Part shown: one piece after another, positions 46,346 to 57,839 of the stretch
How the letters are laid out: each line of letters starts with the position of its first letter
Position numbering within the stretch: position 1 is the first letter of the stretch
Origin: Megaleporinus macrocephalus
Lineage: Eukaryota > Chordata > Actinopteri > Characiformes > Anostomidae
Direction of reading: 5' to 3'
Assembly (NCBI GenBank): GCA_021613375.1
Contig: CM038720.1
Location: 10,159,462 to 10,223,461 of the forward strand
DNA length: 64,000 nucleotides
Program-made: the position numbers and the translations under genes
Notes under the pieces: model-generated
The model's input: the letters and a program-made list of their open reading frames with translations, nothing else
Database searches by the model: none
What the model was told of the DNA's origin: nothing

Positions 46346-47248
46346 ATACTCTGATTAGTTTAAATCTTTACTCTAGTCATTTCTGACCTAGAAAAGATTT
46401 TTTTCCATACTGTACAACAGTGTTTTACACATTCTGTATCTACTACAGTCTAGACTTCTCCACTAAAACTTAGAACATTGTATGGGTTTGAGCAAAGTTC
46501 AGGTGAACATCAGTTTTTTTATGAAGAAAATGATAAAATTGATGATTTACAGTCTCAAAAATCTTGTGTATCAAATATGATTCAGTTGGCGATAAAGGGT
46601 TAAAGCTTGTCTCTGAGAAAACACGTGCAAGTCTTCGTCCTTCAGGTTGGTAGCATGTGATGTTGGGTAATGTAGCACGTGGTTGTGATGAAACTGGAGC
46701 AATTACGACCACTAGGCAAGCGACTGACCTATAGACTAATAAATATAACTAGATAATATAACTTTCCTGAAGGAAACACAGTATAAGCAGCTTGAGGAAG
46801 GGGTGAAGGATGAATAGATGACAAACAGAGGAGTGCAGGTCAGTGTGTCTGTGGATTAGAGTATAGGGATCTGCCCTAAGTGAGTACATGCAGTTTGGTA
46901 GCTATAGGTTGAATGAAACCATAATGTTGGGCTGTGCACAGAAATGTATGGGACTCTATATGAGGAAAAAAACATGAAACAGACGAGTGCGGTTCAAACT
47001 AACACTACATTAGTGGTTGGGGGTCTCCTCTGAGTCAGTGTTTGTGAAACGGTGTCTGTTGGATGAGCGGAAGTTCAGTAGACTGCCCTGCATTTTTCCA
47101 TCCTATTCATTCTCTATGGGAAAAAATGCACAACCATAACAAGGCTAGCCTACGTAAATCTTATCTCGATCATCAAGCAGGTGGAAATTAGCTACGACTA
47201 AACTAGAGGAAAAGTTGGATACAAATCCAAAAAACAGCAAAAATAAAT
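46346..47248. other. No recognised feature
   Basis: Mixed sequence; the 80-codon minus frame (46470-46712) has no motif. Confidence 0.4.
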
Positions 47249-47278
47249 TATTAATAATAATAATAATAATAATAATAA
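47249..47278. repeat. (AAT)n microsatellite
   Basis: Perfect trinucleotide tract of about nine units. Confidence 0.9.
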
Positions 47279-47785
47279 GTTGTGTCTGAGACAAAATTAC
47301 ATATTTTACATATTAAATGTTAGGTAGTAAAATATCAGCACTTATAAATGGTTATTTGATTTTAACCCATCAGCTGGGTTGTGAAGAGGGAAGGCGGGGT
47401 CTAAATAACCCATTTGATAAAGGTTCAACATTTGTACATCCAGGCATTGCATATGAACTATTTTAGTTCTGTCTTTATTATTATACTAAAAAATAAAAAT
47501 GGCTACATATAATAAAATAGCTGTTATAATTATTATTATTATTATAGATAACTACTGTACATGTAAATAAAAGTAAGCAGAAAACATATCTATGGAGACA
47601 CATATTGTATCTAATTTCTGATTGATAGTATAACACCCATCAGCTGATTTGCATATAGCAAAATATAATTAATATTATAATTAAATTGAACTACATTTAT
47701 AGATTTTGACGGGTCTTGCATTTATTATAGTACATAAACACCAGTGTGTTTTATTAGTTTATAAAGTTCAGTATGTTGTAGTCAT
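47279..47785. other. AT-rich sequence
   Basis: High AT content, short TATTAT run near 47528-47546. Nothing else recognised. Confidence 0.4.
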
Positions 47786-47805
47786 GATATCTATCTATCT
47801 ATCTA

Positions 47806-47883
<78 letters not shown>
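47786..47883. repeat. (TCTA)n plus (AT)n compound microsatellite
   Basis: Five TCTA units lead into about 75 bp of alternating AT. Confidence 0.95.
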
Positions 47884-47885
<2 letters not shown>

Positions 47886-48151
47886 GCCTATATGGAATAA
47901 CATGCATAACTAACATGTCTCCAAATGTCCAAAGTGTTTATATAAAGAGATGTTTACTTCAAAAAATGCTTTCGTTTAAAGTTGTGCTGCTATAACGGGA
48001 GCAAAATGCGGCGTATCCGTTTACAGCAACTCTATCTGCATTGTGTGACTGAGGCCTACCTGTGGGGGACACTCAGATGTCAGCAAGTCCCCCCTTACCC
48101 AGCACGTAGCGATCTGATTGGAGGACAAAAAGACAGCTCCACAAGGTTATA
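47884..48151. other. No recognised feature
   Basis: Mixed sequence. Confidence 0.35.
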
Positions 48152-48152
48152 C

Positions 48153-48203
<51 letters not shown>
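48152..48203. repeat. (TC)n microsatellite
   Basis: About 50 bp of TC. Frames of Leu-Ser or Arg-Glu repeats over it are artefacts. Confidence 0.95.
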
Positions 48204-48205
<2 letters not shown>

Positions 48206-49796
48206 GCTGGTACGCCAGGGGGAGGAGGGAGGGGTATATATGTGTGTACGGTGCGGGGGCGTCCCTGGCCCCCAGGCACGTTCCCTCAGTTCCCACGGGG
48301 CCATTGACATTCAATCGCCCCTGTTTACTCATTATCAGATCAGCATGGAACAGTCCGAGGCGTTTTAACAGGCCGTACGACGCGCTGATAAAACCCGCCG
48401 TTGGACAGGGGGGGTTGTGGGGAGTGTGTGTATGTGTGTGTGGGGGGGGTGTGGTACAGGACGGGACCTCAGCGACAGTCTGCAGCTCAAAACACCATCA
48501 ACTCGGGCTAACCCACGGGAGAGGGCAGGACTGCAGTCCCAGCTGTGCTTCCAAAACCCTCCAGGACACCAGAGATGATCTATAAAGGATACTTCAACGG
48601 ACATTCAGGCAGGACATTATTCGGCGCGGGCGCTGTTATTCAACGATGTTTGGCTCCTTTGATTTGTTTATTCGACCCCTTAAACTGTACATAACCCCCT
48701 ACCCAGTACCGTTCACTCCTATATATGGAATTTAAACCATAAAAACATTGATTATATCCTGCTTTTCACACGACCACTGTGTTTAGAGGCTATAGTGGCC
48801 TAACATATCTAGTTAGGGAACGATGGAGGCTATATTTAGGCTATATTTAGGCTTTGTTTTGTGCTAATAAATGTATATTAGATGTTCTGGAATGACATAT
48901 AGTCTGTAATTGTCACCTAAGCTAGGTGAAGATGAAATAACAATGAGAACACCAACGTTATAAGCATATAGTGCACAGTTTCAGTAAGAACATAGCCTCA
49001 TATTGACTCACTGAACAAGCCCAGCTGTTAACATTGAAATCTGAGCCTATAAACTGCGACCAGATGATGAACTGCCACTGTTTGCTTCTAACAGACTCAC
49101 TGGTTTACACTTTTTTTATATTCTCTATATAACATATTCTGCCTCCACTAGAGTAGACCGAGCAGGTAGCAGAAAGCAAAAAGGCTACAAGACAAACTTC
49201 AAGTTCAAGCCTTAAACCTGAGACACATACAGTAAAGACTTACAAGCCTGTTATGAGCTTAACTTGTCCTATTTAAACCAGAGCTGAGATTAAAATCCAA
49301 TGTAACCCCGGCAGCTTAATGCTACCCATGCTGAAAGTCTGAGGAGCATTATCGAAGAGCTGGATCAGGTTTCTACACTGCTGTGTTGGCACTGCCTTAC
49401 GCTTCTCTGTCTGTATCTGACTCTCAGTGTAAACACACTTACACTGTATAAATGAAAAGACCTGATTAGCGAGAGTGACTGGTGTGGGCTGTTTACAGGG
49501 TCCTACGACTAAAGCTTTTCTTTCACACAGGTCCAGCTTTCTGTGACAGATCAGTTGAAAACACTGGCATTTCAGCATCCGAGAGTAAAGAGGATTGATA
49601 ATTTTATTGATTCCATCACGTTAGGACGTTAAAAACATTCACCGTATTATGTGTTTGCGCTTCACCCAACATTATCTTGCATCATGGGGGGCAGGAGGTG
49701 GTAGATAAGGAGTGTTTTCACCACAGCGTAACAAAATCAGTAACCAAATCTGCAACACAAGTGATGGAAGTTGGAAATGGTTGTGTTACTATTTTT
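48204..49796. other. No recognised gene
   Basis: 48204-48600 is GC-rich with a TATATATG motif at 48236 and a GT/G-rich run at 48415-48452. Later part is AT-rich. Open frames (48118-48585 plus, 49273-49578 minus) have no recognised domain. Confidence 0.35.
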
Positions 49797-50935
49797 GGAA
49801 TCGACAACTACACAGAAAACTACACATGAATAAAAAATACACAAAAACTACACATGAAAGTGCAGAAGTATACACAACAGTGTATATAGCTACATATAAA
49901 ACTACACATAAAAATGCACATAAATACAAATTAAACTACACATAAGGATGCAAGAAACTACACACAAGACTATACATGAAAATGCATATAGCTACATATA
50001 AAACTACTCCTAAAAATTACTGAAAATAAAACTACACATAAAAGTGCACAAAACGACACATAAAAGTGCACAAAACGACACATAAAAGTGCACAAAACGA
50101 CACAAAACTACTCTTAAAAATGCACATTACTGAAAATAAAACTACACAGAAAACTACACATAAAAGTGCACACAACTACAGATAAAACTACTCTTAAAAT
50201 GCACAGTACTGAAAACAAAACTACACATAAAACTACACATAAAAGTGCACAAAAGTACAGATTAAACTACACATAAAAATGTTTATTACTGAAAATAAAA
50301 CTACACATAAAAGTGCACACAATTACAGACAAAACTATTCTTAAAAATGCACATTACTGAAAATAAAACTACACATAAAAGTGCACACAATTACAGATAA
50401 ACTACTCTTAAAAAAGCACATTACTGAAAATAAAACTACACATAAAAGTGCACACAATTACAAATAAAATTACTCTTAAAAATGTACATTACTGAAAATA
50501 AAACTACACATAAAACTAAACATAAAAGTGCACCCAATTACAGATAAAACTACTCTTAAAAATGCACATTACTGAAAATAAAGCTACACATAAAAGTGCA
50601 CACAATTACAGATAAACTACTCTTAAAAAAGCACATTACTGAAAATAAAACTACACATAAAAGTGCACACAATTACAGATAAAACTATTTTTAAAAATGC
50701 ACATTACTGAAAATAAAACTACACATAAAAGTGCACACAATAAAGATAAAACTACTCTTAAAAATGCACATTACTGAAAATAAAACTACACATAAAAGTG
50801 CACAAAAGTACAGATAAAACTACACATAACAATGCACATTACTGAAAAGAAAACTACACATAAAAGTACATAAAAGTGCACAACATAACTACACATAAAA
50901 AATTAGCAAAAGTACACACAAAACTTAGGGAAAAA
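49797..50935 (+). repeat. 68-bp minisatellite (A-rich)
   Basis: Left part is irregular CTACACATAAAA-type words; from about 50110 a 66-70-bp unit repeats about 11 times: CATTACTGAAAATAAAACTA, CACATAAAAGTGCACACAAT, TACAGATAAAACTACTCTTA, AAAATG. Strong A bias on the plus strand. Confidence 0.9.
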
Positions 50936-51144
50936 TCTAAAAGTTAGATACGGGCCCTTTAATATTCTGATCATAGCCACCAGTCCGGACCGTCACACCG
51001 TGTAATAGATTAGACTCAACTGGCTGTTATAACTCTCTAGTGCTCGTTAGCTACATGAGCCATATAGCTGCACAAAACTAAAGAAACAAACTTCAGACAA
51101 GCAACGAGAGGAACTCGTCTAAACATTGCTTTAGACCGCAGCCT
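50936..51144. other. No recognised feature
   Basis: Short mixed spacer. Confidence 0.35.
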
Positions 51145-51146
51145 TA

Positions 51147-52342
51147 CAGTGGCATGCAAAAGTTAAAACATCTACTACTGTGAATTTATATATATCTGTA
51201 AAGATGAAAGATTCTATTCTACATGTTAAGCAGGGCTAGTGTAGTAATTTTGTTTTGCATAATGTGAAAAAAGTAGAGCAGTACCATGCAAAAGTTTAGG
51301 TGCCTCAAGAGATTTGAGCTTACCAAACTCTCAGACCTGCATTAGATTGTGTAACATCTAAAAAAGCCTGACACATTTTTTAAACAAATTCTAAAGTTAA
51401 AAGTAAAGCTTTCTGGCTATAATGAGCAAAGGTATGTTTGCAGATAAAAGGGTGTAGAATTTCATGAGAAGAACATGAAAGGTAGGAACCAGCCTTGTGA
51501 TCAGAAGGTCACCAGTTCCATCCCCTCAGCTGACAGGACATGACTGAAGTGGCCTTGGGCAAGGCAATTAACCCCCGACTGCTTCCCACGCTGCCCACCT
51601 AGTGAGTATGTTTACTAAAGTGTGTATATGTGGGTGTTTCACAGCACAGATGGGTTAAATGTGGAGATAAAACTCCTTGGTGTGCAAAACACAAGTGGCA
51701 AATAGTTATAACTCTAACTCTAAAAATCTGTTAAGCATTTGGCTGGTTTGATCAAGCTTTGGGCTTGTGCTGCTTTTCACTGGTAGAGGGAAGACTGGAT
51801 TCAAGAATGGACAGGATACCAGCAAATCCTGGAGGAAAACATCACACCAACTGTAATAAAGCTGGAGTTGAAAAGAGAATGGCTTCAACAACAGGATAAT
51901 GATCCTAAACACACCTCAAAATCCACACTGGACAACCTCAAGAGGCATGAGCTGAAGGCTTTGCAGTGGCCCCCTTGATCTAAAACATCATCATGCAAGA
52001 CAGCCCAAGATTCTCATGGAACTAGAAGCCTTTCATGGGGGTGAATCCCTCTTAACAATAACTGAAAGACTGCTAGCTGCTACAAAAAGTGTTTACAAGC
52101 TGTCCTACTTGCCATAGGGGTGCTTCTCAGGGCTGACCATGCAGGGTGCGAAAACTTTGCTTGGGGCTCTTTTGCTTTGTTGTTATTTTAAAAGTATTAA
52201 AGATAGAAATAAAAGATAATATTGCTTAAAATATCAAATACAGAAATCATCTTTAACTTCATATCTTTCAGCAACGAGTTTATCTTTTACTTGTTCATAG
52301 TAAAAGCCATTTGACCAGGAGGCCAGACTTTTGCCTGCACTA
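51147..52342 (+). mobile_element. Tc1/mariner-type relic with transposase fragment
   Basis: Left end CAGTGGCATGCAAAAGT and right end ACTTTTGCCTGCACTA are inverted repeats flanked by TA (51145-51146 and 52343-52344), the Tc1/mariner target. At about 51880-51960 a plus frame reads LQQQDNDPKHTSKS, the conserved block around the second catalytic Asp of DDE/D transposases, followed by LKALQWPP and then a stop where the family continues. The N-terminal half is missing or scrambled. A SINE is inserted at 51481-51724. Confidence 0.8.
51481..51724 (+). mobile_element. tRNA-derived SINE, copy 2
   Basis: GGAACCAGCCTTGTGATCAG, a decayed B-box (AGTTCCATCCC), ATGGGTTAAATGTGGAG and tail CACAAGTGGCAAATAGTTAT match copy 1 at 34050-34315. 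The head's first part is missing. Confidence 0.8.
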
Positions 52343-52659
52343 TATTATTCAGTTAATAAGCTAACAACTAATTTTTAGGAATTACCAATAAACTAATGTA
52401 TGTAGCTACAAAGGACTGAAGTGTGAACCCACATATGGTCCCTTACAGTTTAAAGATCTTAACATTGTATTAGCACAAGGCAGCACATATAAAATTTAAA
52501 ATTTTTTACATTTTATATAAAATAATACATCAAATAAAAATGTAAAAGATGTTACATTCAGCAATTAAAACATAATTGTGTATTTCAAAGTGCAGAAGTG
52601 TGTTTTTATAAATAGGATATTTTTTATTATTTTCGCAAATCAACAATAATATATTATCG
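52343..52659. other. AT-rich spacer
   Basis: Repeated ATAAAAT/TAAAAT words; nothing else recognised. Confidence 0.35.
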
Positions 52660-52905
52660 CTGTTTAAAGAAGAAAAAGAAAAACAAGTATCTGCAAAATG
52701 GCAACTTTACAGTAGAGAACGAAAACTGTCTTTACTTTCAATGCAGGTCAATGGAATCAGAATTTTTTGGAGCTATTTTGGAACATTTCTATTGGTCCGT
52801 TCATTATTAAATTTACTGCTGTATTCAAATAACATAGAAAAATAAAAATTGACAACATAATACATGCTTTTCTTTGGACAGTGACGATATAAATGGACCA
52901 GGGGT
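52660..52905 (+). repeat. Repeat G, near-complete copy
   Basis: AAGAAAAACAAGTATCTGCA, GGCAACTTTACAGTAGAGAA, TCTATTGGTCCGTTCATTAT and CTTTTCTTTGGACAGTGACG are in family order with both inverted ends. About 245 bp, the same as the copy at 24738. Confidence 0.75.
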
Positions 52906-53681
52906 GCCCAAACTTTTGCATGCAGAAGTATAATGTGTTCTTATTGAGATCTTTGAACACAATTCTTTTAAAAAAATGCTGATATGAATAACAAAACTAG
53001 TAAAACTATCTGTCCCACTGAAAAGAGGCCAATGTATATCGTAGGTACTGGAGATCAATAACTGCTGACTATAGGTTTTCCATGTCACCACCACACCAGC
53101 GCTCGCGTTTGTGTATATGTGTGCGGTAAACCGGATCACGTCCAGCGTCTGTGCGAGGGTTAAACATTAGCAGCATCGTCCTGTAACGTGAGGAGTGGGT
53201 GGAGTGACATTACAGATACAAATGGAGTTTAAATTAGAGACATCAGCCATGCCATGCGCCAGTCGATAGCAGTCCTGACCCGCATTAGCCAAAGAGAGAT
53301 GCCCTTGGATCTCTGAGTTGCCCCACTCTTATCTCCGTCCTGGGAGCAGATTTAGCATATTTATCCCTCACACTGGAGCGAGTCAATGGGCAGAGCGTTT
53401 CATAAAGTGTGTCAATGATGAAAGGGCCTTCCACAGCCGCTTACAGACACTTTCTCCTTCATAGCAAAAAGTCCTCCGCCGCGCTTACCTCACTTAGCCT
53501 TTCTGGGCCACAGTATAGTAGAAACACTTACTGAGCCTATAACTACCGCCACAGTGTAAGTATCTACACTTCATATATCACAGTATTTAAACTCTCAGTG
53601 TCCATTAAGACCACATGCATGTGGATTGGCTGGTATGGAATCCTCAATTAGTGCTGAGTACTGTTTATTAGTCATCTCCAT
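52906..53681. other. No recognised gene; possible conserved block
   Basis: A 42-bp stretch before it (CCCAAACTTTTGCATGCAGA) recalls the Tc1-like termini at 51147. 53240-53560 is even in composition and repeat-free; no exon is seen. Confidence 0.35.
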
Positions 53682-54240
53682 GGGTCTATCTCAAACCCTA
53701 GTGAGTGTCTAAGTAGGCTGTCTAGGTAGCAGCTATGTAAGTATCAGTGTTCTCTCCTCATCTCTCCTCATAAAACAGATTACTGAGACACTCTAGTTAG
53801 AGAGACACTGCAGCACGCCACCGGGGTTTTAGCTGGTTGCTAAGCTACCAGCCGGCATCCAAAACAATAATCTGCTAGCACAAATGCTAATGGCTTGAGA
53901 ATAAAACTGCTAAATGGTGAACGACTCGTTACAGAGTTGATAATAAAATACTGTTTTATGTGATTATATGACCAGAAACACATTAAAACTCCAGAGAGAA
54001 TCAAAATAATTCACTTTTAAAACCACTTCACTGCTCGTAGATTTGCCTGTGTTGCATCATGGGATTGTCTTAGCGTCTGAGGAAGCTTTCAGTGCTTCCT
54101 TAAAATCAGGTCTAAATAAGGTTCCTCAGTAAACAGCATGTTAATTGATGTAAAAATTGGGACAGTCTACATGTCGAGAGCGCATACTATGATGTAAAAT
54201 GCTGTCTATGTAGGAGTTCACTAGGTTTTGAGACACACCC
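53682..54240 (-). mobile_element. TIR element family D, copy 2
   Basis: Reverse-orientation copy of 4509-5055. Ends TCTCAAACCCTAGTGAG and CTAGGTTTTGAGACACACCC. Internal differences include short indels. No target duplication is visible. Confidence 0.8.
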
Positions 54241-54266
54241 ATAGACAGCATTTTACATCATAGTAT
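54184..54266. repeat. Perfect 26-bp hairpin at the family D end
   Basis: 54184-54209 (ATACTATGATGTAAAATGCT...) and 54241-54266 are perfect inverted repeats with a 31-bp loop that is the family D terminus itself. Confidence 0.9.
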
Positions 54267-54329
54267 TTGTTGACGTTTGATGTCATTTCTGTGATGCAAT
54301 TACGCTTACAAAAGTGATCACTGTTATGA

Positions 54330-54560
54330 ATTGCTGTTAATTTACTGTGGATATACAACAGTATCTTACTGTTTATAATAATTGTAAAATACTGTCAAAT
54401 AATCACACAGCTTATGTAAATGAACAGTAATGCAATCAGTAGCCCAATAACAGCAAATAACTGTAATTTATCAGCATAATACAGTATTTTCTGTTAACCT
54501 TTTGAAAATATGCACCATCATCCCTTTACAGTCCAGTCACTATCCATCAAACTCGTACTG
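54330..54560. repeat. ACTGTAAA-type repeat, left part
   Basis: ACAGTATCTTACTGTTTATA, AAAATACTGTCAAATAATC and TACAGTATTTTCTGTTAAC motifs match a common fish repeat type built of TTTACTGTAAA palindromes. Similar motifs resume at 56090. Confidence 0.45.
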
Positions 54561-54895
54561 GTGATTACAGACTAATGTTTCTTTTTAGTGATAACACTTT
54601 TTTATTAGCTCATTCAGTCAGTGCAGGATTGTGTATTGTGTGTATTGTGTTCATTCGTAAAATAAAGAAAGATAATCTAAATCAGTTCTTAGACGAGGAG
54701 ATGCACGCTGGTGCATTTGCAACTGACACGTTTGGACTGCAGCTGCGGCGGTTCTCGAGAAACTCAGTATTTTTTTTGTCAGTGGTTTTGTCAGTATAAT
54801 TATTAAACTTTAAAGATATAAGATGTTGTTAGTTAGGTTTGTTTCATTTAGTGACCAAATTTAGCAAAGAAACTATAGCTTGAACGATGTTAGCT
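54561..54895. other. No recognised gene
   Basis: The frame 54575-54799 (74 codons) lacks motifs. Confidence 0.35.
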
Positions 54896-54925
54896 AGTTA
54901 GCTAGCTAGCTAGCTGGCTAGTTGG
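54893..54925. repeat. (GCTA)n microsatellite
   Basis: TAGCTAGTTAGCTAGCTAGC tract just before the L2 fragment. Confidence 0.9.
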
Positions 54926-54930
54926 TTAGT

Positions 54931-55388
54931 ACCACAAAACGCTTCTCTGTATTGGCACCCAGATGGTGGAATGAACTTCCACTGGCTGTCCGAACAGCGA
55001 ACTCTCTCGCGGTCTTCAAACGCAGACTGAAGACCCATCTCTTTGTAAAGCACTTATAATCACTAATATACTAAAGTACTGGTATAAACTGTAATTGCAC
55101 TTTATCTTCTAGGAGCACTGGATAAGTACTGCACTTGTACTGTATGTAGTCTTGTATTTATTCTCTTCTCTGTAGGTGTTCCAGTCTGGCTAGGTATTGC
55201 ATTGTCTTTTTTCTAGGTATCAGCACTGGCCCTGTGTTTATGGCAGTGTTTGAGTATAAGAGTAGTTTGGACTTAAACCTGTTTGTACTAGATAGAGATT
55301 CATACTCTAACTGAACACTAAGCACTTTTGTAAGTCACTCTGGATAAGAGCGTCTGCTAAATGCCGTAAATGTAAATGTAAATGTACC
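54931..55388 (+). mobile_element. L2-type LINE, 5'-truncated 3' end
   Basis: 54931-55059 encodes the C-terminus of a LINE ORF2 (SVLAPRWWNELPLAVRTAN then KRRLKTHLFVKHL and stop). The 3' UTR follows and ends in TGGATAAGAGCGTCTGCTAA and a short AAATGT repeat, the conserved tail of fish L2-clade elements that reverse transcriptase recognises. Endonuclease and most of the reverse transcriptase are absent. Confidence 0.85.
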
Positions 55389-55396
55389 ATGAATAC

Positions 55397-56079
55397 TAGA
55401 GATGGAAGGATCGATCGACTATGTATCGGTATCGACCAACTGGCAGTGTTTACCGTACGTGACGGAATCATCCAGGATGTTTTTAAATTAGTAAAATCAG
55501 CGTCTCTCATTGAGGAACCAAGACAAAGACATTTAACTCTACTAATCTGATACGACCCTGCACGCAGCTGAATACAGTGAGTATCAGCAAACAGCAGAGC
55601 TAGCACACACAGCTAGCACAAAACAAACAACCCAGAACACCATACAGACCAGATCTGACCAGTACGAACAGAACAGCAGCAGAAATTCAAGATCTACATT
55701 TAATGATTACGGATTTAGTTTAAAATAACAGAGTCTACTTTAATGACTGCAGTTTTTACTGTATTTATTAAATTAGATTTTTTCATTTTAAATTAAGGGT
55801 CTAAATGTAATGATTACAGTATTGGGGATATTTGTTTGATTTACTTAGTTTATTTACTGTTAATTTTGTTAAAAATATTAGTCTGTTTCATATGAGCTCG
55901 TTAAAAATGGTAATAAACCAGTTTAGACCATGTTTCATGACTTGCTTACGCTAAAATAACTACAAGCCCTGCCGTGGCATATAGCCCCGCCCTCTATTGG
56001 TATCAGCTATCGGCCGATTGTGCTGAAAGGTGATCGGCGATCGGAATCGGCCTCAAAAACGCTGACCGGTCCATCTCTA
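55397..56079 (-). mobile_element. hAT-like family B, copy
   Basis: 683 bp; TAGAGATGGAAGGATCGATC ... CTGACCGGTCCATCTCTA. Flanks ATGAATAC (55389-55396) and ATAAATAC (56080-56087) match at 7 of 8. Opposite orientation to the copies at 20696 and 32642. It inserted within 10 bp of the L2 tail. Confidence 0.92.
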
Positions 56080-56089
56080 ATAAATACGC

Positions 56090-56240
56090 AGTTATTTTAA
56101 TGTTATAAACTGTAATTCAATTTACAGTACAATACTGTTAAAGTACATTACAGTAGATGCACTGTAAAATAACCGTAAAATACTGGCGTCTCTGCTGTCG
56201 GTATTTTACTGTTAATTACAGTCAATTTTTTTACAGTGAT
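56090..56240. repeat. ACTGTAAA-type repeat, right part
   Basis: ATTTACAGTACAATACTGTT and GTATTTTACTGTTAATTACA motifs mirror 54330-54560. It may be the other half of one element split by the L2 and family B insertions. Confidence 0.45.
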
Positions 56241-57839
56241 TTTATTTTTTTTTATTTGATTAGCGCCCTCTTTTGTTTTGGAGACAGAACTGCACGTGAA
56301 CTTTGAGTTAAGAAGAACTTAGTTACGAGTGGGTCGGATTACTCTTACATTAACAAACGACTTTATGTACTACGTTGGTTACGAAGGCTTTCGGGAAACG
56401 ATCGTAATTTTAAGAATGTTCTTAAATATAAAGTTACGAAGTACTTAGCGTTAAGAATGTTTTGGGAAATGCTCTCCAGCTCCGTAAGAGACAGATGACG
56501 AGACGTATTGCCTCCTGTCTCTTCAGTAGTGTCTGGATATAAACATCCTCTAACTGCTCTGAAGTTCCGAACAGAAAGCACATTATGGAAAGCAGAGAGG
56601 TAAAATAAGCACTCTGACCTTGGGATGGAGCTGAAATACAATCCTCCGAATGTGCTGCGGGTCAGTAACTTTGTCCTTCATGCAATTAAAGTCTATCTCC
56701 TATAACCAGCTCTCCCCACCCTCGACCCCCCACCCCCACCATCAACCACCCACCACCGTGCAGTGACATTTTCATTTGCAGGCACATATCAACACCCGTT
56801 TTCCAGGAACCTCCCTGCACTATGACAGTTCTTCAGCAGAGCCAGCTGGAAACTGGAGCGTGTTCCTCCGTACTGCGCAGGCTTGCTCAGATTTGCTCGT
56901 TCACAGGCCTGTGGCAGCTGCTACGGCATTAACGTTTACTGCGGGCACGCTGCCGCTGCCGCCCGCTCGATCCAGTTGTGCAGCACTTATTGCAGTCACC
57001 CCGGCTCCAACGAGCTGTGAAGCACGTTATGCAAAATAACGTGCAGCATGTTGCCAGGTGAGCCGAGCCCTTGATGTATAGGATGCCTCAAGACTTGCTG
57101 CCTTGGCTGAAAAACAACAAGGCGTCAGCAACTTGGAGACGTCAGTTATGCAATGTCTAATTACAGCTTGGCGCAACAGCAGGAGAGATGGGCGCGACAA
57201 CTCTGGACAAGAGGTGGTGATGCACGCTCAGGAGCTCACATCCATCTGAAAACGCAGCTCCGCTTGATGTGCTGTAGAGCTGGAAATGTTTGTCTGAACC
57301 CGGCGGGACCTAATTTTTCATATTCTGGTTCGTTCTGGTTGAGACATCATTTCTCATATATTTGCTGTTCTGGTTTCTCGTGGCTCTCACGTCTCCCACC
57401 TTTATGGATTTTGGTTTGCGGTCACCGCGGCTTCAGGTTTTCCATACTTTATCCTTCCCCACCTATTTTTCTTTCCTTTATTACCATAACAGTTTTCAAT
57501 CTGACACCTCGGAGTCACTCATCCAATAAGGACACTGAAACTTGTGTCTAAGCTATGAGTTTGTCCAGATTTAAAACTTCTGTAATGTTATTTGAAGTCA
57601 TTAACTGGTGAATTAGTTGGTTAAAGTTAAATTTAAGTTGTTGATAATGAGGCTATTATTGTATTAGGCTTATTATTTTGTTATTATAATCTGATCATGG
57701 TTGTCTTTGTTGCAAGGAAATGTAATATTGTCACAAAACTAACAAGCACTATTAATATACATGTTTTAGTTTGTCTCATTGGTGGGATATAATTGTGTTG
57801 GGCTACAGATTAATTCAGATAGATAGAGGCTATAGTCAG
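56241..57839. other. Exon-like block, unproven
   Basis: At 56782-57057 a GC-rich segment is bounded by a splice-acceptor-like TTTTCATTTGCAG and a donor-like CCAG|GTGAGC. The plus frame is open for 86 codons (MQAHINTRFPGTSLHYDSSS...) but stops 18 bases before the donor, and the protein is Ala/Pro/Thr-rich without a domain. 57153-57551 is a 132-codon plus frame, also unrecognised. 56241-56640 is AT-rich. Confidence 0.25.

Noticed and set aside
48073..48585. Overlapping frames with Leu-Ser or Arg-Glu runs
   Set aside because: Produced by the (TC)n microsatellite.
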